Part shown: in pieces, positions 51,839 through 59,418 of the stretch
Layout of the letters: each line of letters begins with the position of its first letter
Position numbering within the stretch: the first letter of the stretch is position 1
Translations under genes and position numbers: made by a program
Assembly (NCBI RefSeq): GCF_030177895.1
Contig: NZ_CP123448.1
Location: forward strand, 186,001-250,000
Reading direction: 5' to 3'
DNA length: 64,000 bases
DNA from: Kingella negevensis
Lineage (GTDB): Bacteria > Pseudomonadota > Gammaproteobacteria > Burkholderiales > Neisseriaceae
The notes under the pieces: generated by a model
The model's input: the letters and a program-made list of their open reading frames with translations, nothing else
What the model was told of the DNA's origin: nothing
Databases searched by the model: none

Positions 51839-51839
51839 A

Positions 51840-51880
51840 ATGCAGCCTGAAAACACGAAATGTGTTTTCAGGCTGCATTT
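51840..51880. terminator. Bidirectional uptake-word hairpin
   Basis: AATGCAGCCTGAAAACAC pairs with GTGTTTTCAGGCTGCATT around a few bases; the stem is long and perfect. It lies between convergent genes. Confidence 0.8.
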
Positions 51881-51883
51881 GTT

Positions 51884-53413
51884 TTAATCATCAGATGAAG
51901 TGCCTACGCCGTGTAAGATAAATAACACAACTGCACTGACAAAAAAGGAAAATTCAAAACCATCGCCATCAGTACCCATCATCAGCCACGCTGGAATATT
52001 AATAATCACAAAAACCGCCATCATCAGATAAACCAATCCGCGTGAAACAGGGTCAGGTTTCATTTGTGTGGTGTATTTGGGCGCGTTGCCAAGATTGAAC
52101 CATTGGGCAATTTGCTGATAGGGAATGGGCGTGCTTTTGCTCCATGCCAATTCGTTGCGCGAATATTCTGCGCTGAGTTTGCTGTTGCCTTGGCGGTAGT
52201 CTTGATAGACGTTGATGTCGTTGGCGCGAATGTGCCAATAAAACGCACCTGCGGCATAGCTGACGCGTGAGCCGTAGTCGTATAGTTTGGTGCTGCCTTG
52301 GGGGCGGTTGTGTGCGTCTAGGCGTGGGAAGTCGGCGAGGGTTTCGGATAGGCTGAAGCCGTCTTCGGGGGTTTCCACTAACCATTTGAAGCCGTGGCTG
52401 GGGGAATACAATAGGTATTCTGTCCAGTAGCCTTGTGGCACAACGCCGTAACCTGCTGGGTTTTGTTGGTTCATCAGGGCGTATGCGTCGCTGAAGCTGA
52501 TTTCTTCTTTGCGGACGAGACCAATCACGGTGTAATGCGTGCCGTTGATGTTGCCTGTTTTGCCGAGTGGTAGAGTGCTGGCGGTGTCTTGGGCTTGACG
52601 CATATTGTTGGCGGCAATCAATTCGGCTTTGCCGTTGCTGGTGTCGATTTCGCTGCTGCAACTGGGGCAGATGATATTGGCGGTTGCGCCTGTTATCCAG
52701 TTTACGGGCGAGCCGCAGTTGGGGCAGTTTTCGCTTTGGCGTGTGCCTTTTAGGCTGCCTGCGCTTTGGCGGATTTGGGTTTCATCGCGTGTGTTGCCTA
52801 GTGATAGTTCGTTGAGTTTGACGGTGCGCCCAAGATAGGCGAGCGGTGGGGTTTGTTCGTAGTCAAGCGTGAGAAAGGCGTTTTCGCTGCGCCAGTCGGA
52901 TACGCGATTTTGGTAGTTTTCAGGCAGCCTGAAAGGGAGTTCGCCTTGGGCGGTGGCTTGGCTGAGTGTGATTTCGTGTACGTCGCTGGCGATGAAGCGT
53001 TTGCCGAAGTCTAATGTGGTTACCCCTGCGCGAATCGTGTGAAATTCTGGGGGGTTATTGGGCGATTGGGTGTGTTTAACGATGACGTATTGGTCACTGG
53101 ATTCGGAGAGCCAGCCGTCTGTGCCGTCGTTGAATTTTATGTACCATTCGTTCCAAATGCCTGAGTCGTATTTGGCTTGTAGTCGCCCGATAATGTTGAA
53201 GGATTGGGCGGCGTATGTGCCTGTTGTGCCGATTTGTAGGGGGCTGAAGTCTTGCAGTAGGGCGGAATCGCGTCCTGTGTCTTGCAGGCTGTTGTCTTGG
53301 CGCGTGAGTAGGCTGCTGCAGTAGCTGCAAATGATGGTTACTGCGGTGGCGGAGTGGATTTGGACGGGTGCGCCGCAACTGGGGCAGGTGGTGTGAAATA
53401 GGGGTTCAGTCAT
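51884..53413 (-). CDS. DUF4178 protein with two zinc ribbons and C-terminal membrane helices
   Basis: 509 residues in a duplicated layout. Zinc ribbon 1: CPSCGAPVQIHSATAVTIIC and SYC (about 10-32). A DUF4178-like domain follows (about 58-200, GTTGTYAAQSFNIIGRLQAKYDSGIWNEWY). Zinc ribbon 2: CPNCGSPVNWITGATANIIC and PSC (about 230-252). A second DUF4178-like domain covers about 282-440 (HYTVIGLVRKEE, YLLYSPSHGFKWLVE). Two membrane helices lie near 460-480 and 484-503. DUF4178 genes often sit with a SpeD-like and a DUF350 gene in putative membrane-stress clusters; those partners are not adjacent here. Function unknown. Confidence 0.85.
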   Translation of the reverse strand: MTEPLFHTTCPSCGAPVQIHSATAVTIICSYCSSLLTRQDNSLQDTGRDSALLQDFSPLQIGTTGTYAAQSFNIIGRLQAKYDSGIWNEWYIKFNDGTDGWLSESSDQYVIVKHTQSPNNPPEFHTIRAGVTTLDFGKRFIASDVHEITLSQATAQGELPFRLPENYQNRVSDWRSENAFLTLDYEQTPPLAYLGRTVKLNELSLGNTRDETQIRQSAGSLKGTRQSENCPNCGSPVNWITGATANIICPSCSSEIDTSNGKAELIAANNMRQAQDTASTLPLGKTGNINGTHYTVIGLVRKEEISFSDAYALMNQQNPAGYGVVPQGYWTEYLLYSPSHGFKWLVETPEDGFSLSETLADFPRLDAHNRPQGSTKLYDYGSRVSYAAGAFYWHIRANDINVYQDYRQGNSKLSAEYSRNELAWSKSTPIPYQQIAQWFNLGNAPKYTTQMKPDPVSRGLVYLMMAVFVIINIPAWLMMGTDGDGFEFSFFVSAVVLFILHGVGTSSDD

Positions 53414-53450
53414 GGCGTGCTTTCGGGTTTCAGGCTGCTTTAAATTTGAA

Positions 53451-53470
53451 TGTGGCGTTGCGCCGCCACG
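53451..53470. repeat. GTGGCGGCGCAACGCCAC palindrome, copy
   Basis: TGTGGCGTTGCGCCGCCACG is the complement orientation of the palindrome at 55044. Flanking TTTAAATTTG and CTTTAAATTTG words form a further inverted arrangement. Confidence 0.55.
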
Positions 53471-53532
53471 TTTACTTTAAATTTGACTAAATGTGTTTTC
53501 AGGCTGCGATTGTTCATGTTGCAGCCTGAAAA

Positions 53533-54369
53533 CTATTCTTTTGCCCATGGTCTGCCGCCGTAGAGTTGGTGGTGGGCTTCTTGGGTGCGGATAATGTAGT
53601 CTTCAATCAGTTTGTTTACTTCATCAACGGGCAACCATTGTAAAAGGACTTCGTACAAGCCTTTCATTCTGACGGCGTTGTCGCAAAAATAATTTACGGT
53701 ATAACGCCCTGTGCCAACGTATTTTTTATTCAATTCACGCAGTTTTTTGAATACTTTGCCATCGTTGCCTAATCCGACAATGCACCACTCGGAGGCGATT
53801 TCTTGCGCGGTTTTTCGGGTCATGGCGAAGCAGTTTACGTCTATCATGTGGGTTTGCAATACTTCGGGTGTTTTGACAAATTGGGTTTCATTCAACACGG
53901 TAAGTGGAATATCAATGCGTTGATTGGCGAGTTTGCATTCCCATTCGCCTAGCGATTCCATGTCGTCGCGGCACATGAATTGGTTTTGTGCGTTGTAGAA
54001 ATTGCGCAGCGTGTAAACGTAATCCGCTTGGCTTTGTGCGAAGGTTTCTACCACGCTGGCGACGTGGTCTTCTCGATACCAGTTGTCATCGTCTAAAAAG
54101 CAGATGATGTCTTCTTGTGCGATAAATGGTGCGGCGGCGTTGATGTGGCTGTTGTACCAGCCGTTTGCGCCTGTGTTCACGGGCAGATACACGGCTTTGA
54201 CGTGCGGATAACGCTCGAGAATTGGGCGTGCGGCTGCGGCGTGTTGTTTGCCGTCCACAAATACATAACGTGTGCAGGGATGGGTTTGCGCGGCAACGCT
54301 TTGTATGGCGCGTTCAAGTTCGGCGCGTCCGATGGTGGCGGTAATGATGGCTACGGTTGGATTTGTCAT
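53533..54369 (-). CDS. Glycosyltransferase, family 2
   Basis: 278 residues, GT-A fold. The N-terminus TVAIITATIGRAELERAIQSV is the nucleotide-sugar binding strand, and IICFLDDDNWYREDHVASVV is the metal-binding DxD region (DDD at about residue 92-94). There are no membrane segments. The acceptor and sugar are not deducible. Family 2 enzymes of this size in Neisseriaceae often modify lipooligosaccharide or capsule, but no such cluster is nearby. It is a stand-alone gene with uptake words at both ends. Confidence 0.85.
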   Translation of the reverse strand: MTNPTVAIITATIGRAELERAIQSVAAQTHPCTRYVFVDGKQHAAAARPILERYPHVKAVYLPVNTGANGWYNSHINAAAPFIAQEDIICFLDDDNWYREDHVASVVETFAQSQADYVYTLRNFYNAQNQFMCRDDMESLGEWECKLANQRIDIPLTVLNETQFVKTPEVLQTHMIDVNCFAMTRKTAQEIASEWCIVGLGNDGKVFKKLRELNKKYVGTGRYTVNYFCDNAVRMKGLYEVLLQWLPVDEVNKLIEDYIIRTQEAHHQLYGGRPWAKE

Positions 54370-54405
54370 GATTTTTCAGGCTGCATTTGGGGTTAAAGGG
54401 GATTT

Positions 54406-54472
54406 TGATAGGCTGGGTTATAACCCTGCGATTTCAGGTTGCGTGAATTTGCTGGGTCGCAACCCAGCCTAC
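54406..54472. repeat. REP-like inverted pair, GGCTGGGTT subtype, copy 7
   Basis: GATAGGCTGGGTTATAACCC faces GGGTCGCAACCCAGCCTAC. The left foot reads ATAG instead of GTAG. It is followed at 54496-54520 by a lone arm (GTCGGGCATAAATTTACCGA and CCTAC). Confidence 0.65.
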
Positions 54473-54495
54473 GGAGTTTTGAGTGTTGTGAAAAT

Positions 54496-54520
54496 GTCGG
54501 GCATAAATTTACCGACCTAC
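54496..54520 (-). repeat. Single REP-like arm, GGGCAT subtype
   Basis: The sequence ends CCGACCTAC, the complement of a GTAG foot, with a GTCGG / CCGAC stem. It lies directly downstream of copy 7. Confidence 0.55.
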
Positions 54521-54542
54521 ATTGCAGCCTGAAAAATGGGTT

Positions 54543-54941
54543 TTACCAATCGCCGCGTTTCACTTTGTCTAGCTGACGACGGTCGCGTTTGGTGGGTCTG
54601 CCGTCTGGGTAGGCTGCGGTGATTCGGCTGGCTTGGTCTAGCAATTTTTGTGCTTCGCGTTGCACGGCGGTTTTTTCGTCTTCTTGATAGAGTAAACGGG
54701 CTTCGGGTGCTGGGCGGCGTTGGTGGTTGAGCTTGAGTACGGTGAGTTTGTAGGGCAGGGAATTGAGCGTTAAGTCAATCACGTCGCCAACGATGATGTA
54801 TTTGCTGGTTTTGGTTTTTACGCCGTTTACTTGCACGCGCCCGAGTTCGATGTGTTTGCTGGCGAGACTGCGTGTTTTGAAAAATCGGGCTGCCCATAGC
54901 CATTTGTCTAGGCGCATGGTGTGGTCTAATTCTTTTTCCAT
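54543..54941 (-). CDS. hslR: Ribosome-associated heat-shock protein Hsp15
   Basis: 132 residues. It binds stalled 50S subunits that still carry a nascent chain and helps recycling. The S4 RNA-binding domain is at the N-terminus: MRLDKWLWAARFFKTRSLASKHIELGRVQVNG (about 9-40). KTSKYIIVGDVIDL completes it. The basic C-terminal tail (RPTKRDRRQLDKVKRGDW) is typical. The start ATG at 54941 is preceded by AAGGAACCCCC-type bases, a fair ribosome site. Confidence 0.92.
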   Translation of the reverse strand: MEKELDHTMRLDKWLWAARFFKTRSLASKHIELGRVQVNGVKTKTSKYIIVGDVIDLTLNSLPYKLTVLKLNHQRRPAPEARLLYQEDEKTAVQREAQKLLDQASRITAAYPDGRPTKRDRRQLDKVKRGDW

Positions 54942-54972
54942 GGGGGTGGGGGTTCCTTGTGGGGAGTGGGTG

Positions 54973-54995
54973 GTAGGTCGGCTTTCTAAGCCGAC
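54973..54995 (+). repeat. Single REP-like hairpin, GGCTT subtype
   Basis: GTAG plus GTCGGCTT-TCT-AAGCCGAC. It has the same GTAG foot and hairpin layout as the paired copies but stands alone. Confidence 0.65.
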
Positions 54996-55043
54996 TTTCG
55001 TTTTCAGGCTGCAAAAAGTTGCATTTCACAAATTTTAAGCGTG

Positions 55044-55063
55044 GGTGTGGCGGCGCAACGCCA
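55044..55063. repeat. GTGGCGGCGCAACGCCAC palindrome, copy
   Basis: GTGTGGCGGCGCAACGCCAC lies after TTTCACAAATTTTAAGCGTG, the same leading sequence as near 28628 and 31928, so this is a longer dispersed repeat with a palindromic core. Confidence 0.6.
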
Positions 55064-55170
55064 CGTTCACACGTTAAAAATAACGGAATTTGTTTGCAAC
55101 CTGAAAATGAAAAATATACCAAAAAAGCAGCCTGAAAACTATCAGATTTCCTACAAAACTTAACCTTATC

Positions 55171-55198
55171 GTAGGTCGGATTCAAGTATCCGACCTAC
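55171..55198. repeat. Collapsed REP-like hairpin (hybrid of two arms)
   Basis: GTAGGTCGGATTC is joined directly to AAGTATCCGACC plus TAC. The left half is from the GGATTC arm type and the right half from the GGATAC arm type, with feet on both ends. It looks like a BIME whose centre was deleted between the two arms. Confidence 0.65.
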
Positions 55199-55256
55199 GC
55201 GGTTTTCGTTTTGCAGCAAAACAATTGTTTTTCAGGCTGCTTTTGATTGTGTTGTT

Positions 55257-56432
55257 TTAACCTGCTTTGCCATCAACGCGCGGTTGCGTTAGCCATGGGA
55301 AATAGCGCACGAAGTAAATCGTTAATGACGCGGCGAATAAAATCGCGGAGCAAGTGCGTGAGTGCATATAGGCGGTGGTGTTTACATACAGCATCACGGC
55401 GGCAAATGCGCGAAGCACGGCTGCGGCAACCATTAACCAAAATGCGGTTGGCAACCATTTGGGTGCTGGGTATAGGGCGCGTCCTGTGTGTCCCAATGCG
55501 GTGCGTGTCATCATGCTGATGGTGAGCAAGCCCATGCCGCCGACTGACAATAAATGTACGCCTAAGCTCATGGTTTGCGGTGCGGCAACGCCAAACGCCA
55601 TGAAAATCAAGCCAACTGATGAAAATGCATAACCTGCGTGCAGCGTCCACAACATCGGTTCGCGCAAAATGGCTTTGTCAAACCAGCGTTTCACTTGCAC
55701 GCAGCCCAACACGCCAGCAAATAGGTTCAAATAAAAGGTTAATGCGACTGCGGTTTGTGTCATCATCAATAGCGCGGAAGTCATCGGCAAAACGAGTGCG
55801 GCGGTGATTGCCCATTGTGGGCTGCCGATTTGTGGGGTGTTCAGTCGGCGTGATGTGAAGAATGGGATAATGCGGTTGCCAATCAAGCCGATGAAACCTG
55901 CTACGAGCATTAAACCTGCGTGTAAACCGTTGGCGAGTGCGCCGTTGTCTAGTTTGTGCAGATAAATATGGAATGAGAGATGGCTGACACCAATCAGGAA
56001 CAGGGCGACTACGGCTAAATAGTTGCGTGAATTGCGGCTGCGGTACACGGATTCGCCCATGCCGTATGCGGCGAGCCAGTAAAACGCTGTGCCGAAAAAG
56101 GCGGTGAGTAAGCCTGTTGGCAAGAATGCACTGATTCGTGCCAAAATCCATGCGCCAACGATTGCCATTAGGAATTTGCCGCGTACGGGTGGTTGTCCTG
56201 TCCATGTGGCGACTGCGGTCAGTAAAAAGGCAACAACAACTGCGCCTGCGTAGCCCCAAATCATTTCGTGCGAGTGCCAAAAATAAGATGGCAGTGCGCG
56301 TGTGCCTTGGTAGCCGAACCCCCATAATAAGATGGATAACACGGCGTAGGCGGACGTGAGTAGATAAAGTGGACGGAATGCCATTGCCCAAACGGGGTGG
56401 CTGGGTTTGGTGTAAGCAAGTAGGGTTTTCAT
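55257..56432 (-). CDS. nnrS: NnrS family haem-copper membrane protein
   Basis: 391 residues with about twelve membrane helices covering nearly the whole length. NnrS proteins protect against nitric-oxide stress and are controlled by NO-responsive regulators. The family pattern is visible: SHPVWAMAFRPLYLLTSAYAVLS, WHSHEMIWGYAGAVVVAFLLTAVATWTGQPP, a HAGYAFSSVGLIFM block and LSVGGMGLLTISMMTRTALGHTGR. His residues in these blocks are likely haem or copper ligands. A hemerythrin-like gene lies just upstream in the same direction and nsrR lies beyond it, divergent. Confidence 0.92.
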   Translation of the reverse strand: MKTLLAYTKPSHPVWAMAFRPLYLLTSAYAVLSILLWGFGYQGTRALPSYFWHSHEMIWGYAGAVVVAFLLTAVATWTGQPPVRGKFLMAIVGAWILARISAFLPTGLLTAFFGTAFYWLAAYGMGESVYRSRNSRNYLAVVALFLIGVSHLSFHIYLHKLDNGALANGLHAGLMLVAGFIGLIGNRIIPFFTSRRLNTPQIGSPQWAITAALVLPMTSALLMMTQTAVALTFYLNLFAGVLGCVQVKRWFDKAILREPMLWTLHAGYAFSSVGLIFMAFGVAAPQTMSLGVHLLSVGGMGLLTISMMTRTALGHTGRALYPAPKWLPTAFWLMVAAAVLRAFAAVMLYVNTTAYMHSRTCSAILFAASLTIYFVRYFPWLTQPRVDGKAG

Positions 56433-56486
56433 TTGGTTACTCGTTTTTTTGGGTGGTTTGTGGGAAAACTGTTTTCAGGCTGCGTT

Positions 56487-56846
56487 TTATAACGCTTTCG
56501 TTTCTAATTCGGGAAACAACTCTCGTTCTTCAAAACGGGCATGGTCGCGCAGCAAGGTGGCAAATTGGGTGTTCCATTCAGTATCATCAAATTTTGCAGC
56601 CTGAAACATTTGACGCAGTTGCGCGTGGTCGTGTTCAAAGCGTTCGCGTAAATCGGAGCGGTTGAGTGCTGACCATAACGGTGCAAATTGGCGTTCTTCT
56701 GTGCTGAAATGTTTTTCTAAATCAAGGAAATGTTCGGTGATGTCTTTTTGATGATTTTGCTCAGGGTCGCGCAAAATGCGTAAACACAAAGCTAAGGTGT
56801 GATGATGTTCCTGAGAAAGGTTAATTAAAGCGGCGTGTCGTTTCAT
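56487..56846 (-). CDS. Hemerythrin-like (HHE) domain protein
   Basis: 119 residues, one four-helix HHE domain. Candidate di-iron ligands: His in LSQEHHHTLALCLRI, His and Glu in DLEKHFSTEERQF, His in RFEHDHAQLRQMF and DHARFEERELFPELE. Small hemerythrin-like proteins bind O2 or NO or act as iron-sulfur repair factors of the DnrN/YtfE type; the length here is shorter than DnrN. The position between nnrS (same direction, 55 bases) and nsrR (divergent, 83 bases) supports a nitric-oxide role. An in-frame uptake word is read as FQAA. Confidence 0.85.
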   Translation of the reverse strand: MKRHAALINLSQEHHHTLALCLRILRDPEQNHQKDITEHFLDLEKHFSTEERQFAPLWSALNRSDLRERFEHDHAQLRQMFQAAKFDDTEWNTQFATLLRDHARFEERELFPELETKAL

Positions 56847-56929
56847 TTTTTGTGATTTAACCTTGTTATATATAGGAGTTTGGGTATAAGATTACCGTAT
56901 TATGAAACTTTAAACAAACCACTGCAACT

Positions 56930-57376
56930 ATGTATCTCACACAACAAACAGATTACGCCTTGCGCGTGTTAATTTATGCTGCGGTAAACGATGAAGATTT
57001 GGTGAATATCGCTACGATTGCTCAAACGTATAACATTTCCAAAAGCCATTTGATGAAAGTGGTAACCATGTTAGTAAAAGGCGGTTTTTTAGCCAGCGTT
57101 CGCGGCAAAGGCGGCGGTTTGCGCTTGGGGCAAAAGCCTGAAGACATTCGCGTGGGTGCAGTTGTGCGCTTGATGGAACCTTTGCAAATTGCCGAATGTT
57201 TCCGCGATGATAACCAATGCTTGATTACTTGCAACTGCCGTTTAGCGGAAATTTTGGGCGGCGGCATTAAAGCCTTTTTGAATCATTTGGACGGCTACAC
57301 GCTGGCGGATTTGCTCAACAAAACCACGCAAGATATTTTGTACGTTCCGAAAATTCCGATTGTGCAAGAATCTTAA
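56930..57376 (+). CDS. nsrR: Rrf2-family nitric-oxide-sensing repressor NsrR
   Basis: 148 residues. The winged helix at the N-terminus (MYLTQQTDYALRVLIYAAVN, SKSHLMKVVTMLVKGGFLASVRGKGGGLRLG) is typical of NsrR. Cys 90, 97, 101 and 103 (AEC-FRDDNQC-LITCNC) include the three ligands of its Fe-S cluster. NO destroys the cluster and relieves repression of norB, aniA, nnrS and similar genes in Neisseria. It is divergent from the hemerythrin-like and nnrS genes. I could not identify a clear NsrR operator in the 83-base gap. It is followed by an uptake-word hairpin. Confidence 0.92.
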   Translation: MYLTQQTDYALRVLIYAAVNDEDLVNIATIAQTYNISKSHLMKVVTMLVKGGFLASVRGKGGGLRLGQKPEDIRVGAVVRLMEPLQIAECFRDDNQCLITCNCRLAEILGGGIKAFLNHLDGYTLADLLNKTTQDILYVPKIPIVQES

Positions 57377-57415
57377 TTTTTCAGGCAGCCTGAAAATGTT
57401 TTCGGGCTGCGTTTT
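57377..57415. terminator. Uptake-word hairpin terminator of nsrR
   Basis: TTTTTCAGGCAGCCTGAAAA is followed by a diverged TTTTCGGGCTGC; several pairings are possible. Confidence 0.6.
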
Positions 57416-57478
57416 CCATTAAGTTTCCTGCAAAACTACACATTTCGCAGGAAGTCCATTTTTATTTGAACGACTACC

Positions 57479-58426
57479 ATGACAACACCCAAAAAATTAG
57501 TGATTGCCAGCCGCGAAAGCGCATTAGCCATGTGGCAAGCCAAACACATTCAAGCCCAACTGCAAGCCCTGTATCCCGAATGCGAAGTCAGCATTGAAGG
57601 CATGACAACCAAAGGAGACCAAATCCTAGACCGCACCCTATCTAAAATCGGCGGCAAAGGCTTGTTTATCAAAGAACTAGAAACCGCGCTGCAAGAAAAT
57701 CGCGCCGATTTGGCCGTACATTCCATTAAAGACGTGCCGATGGATTTGCCCGAAGGTTTCGCCTTGGTAGCGATTGGCGAACGCGCCAACCCGTTTGACG
57801 CATTCGTGTCCAATCAATATGCACGTTTGGAAGACTTGCCCAAAGGCGCGGTAGTTGGTACGTCCAGCTTGCGCCGAGAAGCACAGTTACGCGCCCGTTT
57901 TCCGCATTTAGTTGTGAAACCTTTGCGCGGCAATCTGCAAACCCGTTTAGCCAAATTGGATAACGGTGATTATGATGCGATTATCCTTGCTGCCGCAGGT
58001 TTGGAACGCCTTGAATTGCACGAGCGCATTCGTTGCATGTTGTCGCCAGCAGACAGCTTGCCAGCCGCAGGGCAAGGCGCATTGGGCATTGAAATTGCCG
58101 CGCACCGTGCCGACTTGGTGGCAGCCCTATTGCCATTGAACCACGCCAAAACCGCCGCTTGCGTTACCGCAGAACGCGCGTTGGCGCGAGCATTGGGCGG
58201 CAGTTGCCAAGTACCATTGGCGGCGTATTGCACGGCTGATGACGCAGGTTTACTGACACTTCACGGCTTGGTGGCGCACCCTGACGGTTCGGTTATGCTG
58301 ACCGCAGACGCGCAAGCCCCTGCGGAATATGCAGACGCATTGGGTAGAGCTGTTGCCAAAAAATTGGCTGATGATGGTGCGGTAGAATTGATTGCGGCAG
58401 TGTTGGCGGAGCAAACTGCAAGCTAA
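57479..58426 (+). CDS. hemC: Hydroxymethylbilane synthase (porphobilinogen deaminase)
   Basis: 315 residues. It polymerises four porphobilinogens into hydroxymethylbilane. The cofactor-binding Cys is in [15 protein letters not shown] (about residue 242). [19 protein letters not shown] and [25 protein letters not shown] are N-terminal hallmarks, and [14 protein letters not shown] holds the catalytic Asp. The GC content is a little above that of neighbouring genes and only few uptake words occur inside. hemD follows after a repeat-filled gap of 257 bases, so the usual hemCD coupling is broken here. Confidence 0.96.
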   Translation: MTTPKKLVIASRESALAMWQAKHIQAQLQALYPECEVSIEGMTTKGDQILDRTLSKIGGKGLFIKELETALQENRADLAVHSIKDVPMDLPEGFALVAIGERANPFDAFVSNQYARLEDLPKGAVVGTSSLRREAQLRARFPHLVVKPLRGNLQTRLAKLDNGDYDAIILAAAGLERLELHERIRCMLSPADSLPAAGQGALGIEIAAHRADLVAALLPLNHAKTAACVTAERALARALGGSCQVPLAAYCTADDAGLLTLHGLVAHPDGSVMLTADAQAPAEYADALGRAVAKKLADDGAVELIAAVLAEQTAS

Positions 58427-58436
58427 TCATTTGTGA

Positions 58437-58476
58437 TTTTTCAGGCTGCGTTTTGAAGAAAATGCAGCCTGAAAAG
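58437..58476. terminator. Uptake-word hairpin terminator of hemC
   Basis: TTTTTCAGGCTGCGTTTT and AAAATGCAGCCTGAAAA pair as a symmetrical hairpin. Confidence 0.7.
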
Positions 58477-58509
58477 CGTTTTAAACCTTTTAGACTTTCT
58501 GCGAAAACC

Positions 58510-58578
58510 GTAGGTCGGATTCTTGAATCCGACAATTTGTGAAATGGAATGGTTGTTAAATACGAGTATCCGACCTAT
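58510..58578. repeat. REP-like inverted pair (BIME-like), copy 8
   Basis: Left arm GTAG plus GTCGGATTC-TT-GAATCCGAC; right arm ATACGAGTATCCGACCTAT in opposite orientation, with the foot changed from CTAC to CTAT. Confidence 0.75.
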
Positions 58579-58596
58579 GAATGGCGAAATTGTGCC

Positions 58597-58620
58597 GTAG
58601 GTCGGGCTGGCAGCCCAACA
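58597..58620 (+). repeat. Single REP-like arm, GGGCTGGCAGCCC subtype
   Basis: GTAG plus GTCGGGCT-GGC-AGCCCAAC, 18 bases after copy 8 and about 65 bases before hemD. Confidence 0.7.
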
Positions 58621-58683
58621 TGGAAATTTGTTGAGTAAACCCACGATTGTTCCGCAGAAAGGCTCAACACGCAGCCTGAAAAA

Positions 58684-59418
58684 ATGCCCAACATCCTAAT
58701 CATCCGCCCACAAAACCGCCAAGCCGAAGACGCGCAAATCTGCCAACAACACGGCTGGACACCAATCCCATTCGCCCCCATTCGCATTCAAACGCAGCCT
58801 GAAAACCTAGCGCGGTTGCCCGAACAAATCGCCCAAGCAGACGCGATTTTTTGGGTTAGCCCAACTGCGGTAGAAACCACGCAAATTTCAGGCAGCCTGA
58901 AAACAATCCCAAACATCGCAGTAGGCGCAGCAACCGCCAAAGCCCTGCAACACATCGGCGCAACCCAAATCGTCCACAGCGAAACAGGCAACGACAGCGA
59001 AGCCGCGCTGGTGTTGCCGATTTGGGACACCCTGCCACACGGCGCAAATATCCTAATCGTGCGCGGACAAAACGGGCGCGAAACCCTAGCCGAAACCCTG
59101 CGCCAACGTGGTTTCAACATAACCTACGCCGAGATTTACCGCCGCGAACCCCAACCGCTAGACTGGACAATTTTTCAGGCTGCCCCCCCCCAAGCCGCAT
59201 GGGTAACATCGTCCGAAATGGCACAAGCCGTTTTCGCGCAAGCGCCGCCAACTTATACGCAAACGCTCAATTCCTTGATATACTTCACACATCACGCCCG
59301 AATTGCACACACCTTATCAGCGTGTGGCGCACAAAATGCGCAACTGGTTCGCCAGCTAGCAGAGGGGCTTTCTCACTATTCTTTACACAGTTTCCCACTG
59401 GAGACAATAAATGACTGA
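58684..59418 (+). CDS. hemD: Uroporphyrinogen-III synthase
   Basis: 244 residues. It closes hydroxymethylbilane to uroporphyrinogen III. Sequence conservation in this family is low; the call rests on LIIRPQNRQAEDAQICQQHGWTPIPFAPIRI at the start, IFWVSPTAVETT, VGAATAKALQHIG, ILIVRGQNGRETLAETLRQRG and the tail, plus position between hemC and hemX. A run of eight C lies at 59183-59190, inside the gene after an uptake word (FQAAPPQAAW), a possible slippage site. It overlaps hemX by eight bases. Confidence 0.9.
   Translation: MPNILIIRPQNRQAEDAQICQQHGWTPIPFAPIRIQTQPENLARLPEQIAQADAIFWVSPTAVETTQISGSLKTIPNIAVGAATAKALQHIGATQIVHSETGNDSEAALVLPIWDTLPHGANILIVRGQNGRETLAETLRQRGFNITYAEIYRREPQPLDWTIFQAAPPQAAWVTSSEMAQAVFAQAPPTYTQTLNSLIYFTHHARIAHTLSACGAQNAQLVRQLAEGLSHYSLHSFPLETIND

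Larger units (their letters stand above)
54942..55256. other. Repeat-filled intergenic region between hslR and nnrS
   Basis: No gene is seen. It holds two REP-like hairpins (54973 and 55171), a GTGGCGGCGCAACGCCAC palindrome (55044), and several uptake words including a pair near 55128 and 55232. The promoter of hslR should lie in its left part. Confidence 0.6.

Noticed and set aside
56847..56929. NsrR operator between the hemerythrin-like gene and nsrR
   Set aside because: Only weak AT-rich partial symmetry is visible; no dyad close to the known consensus could be defended.
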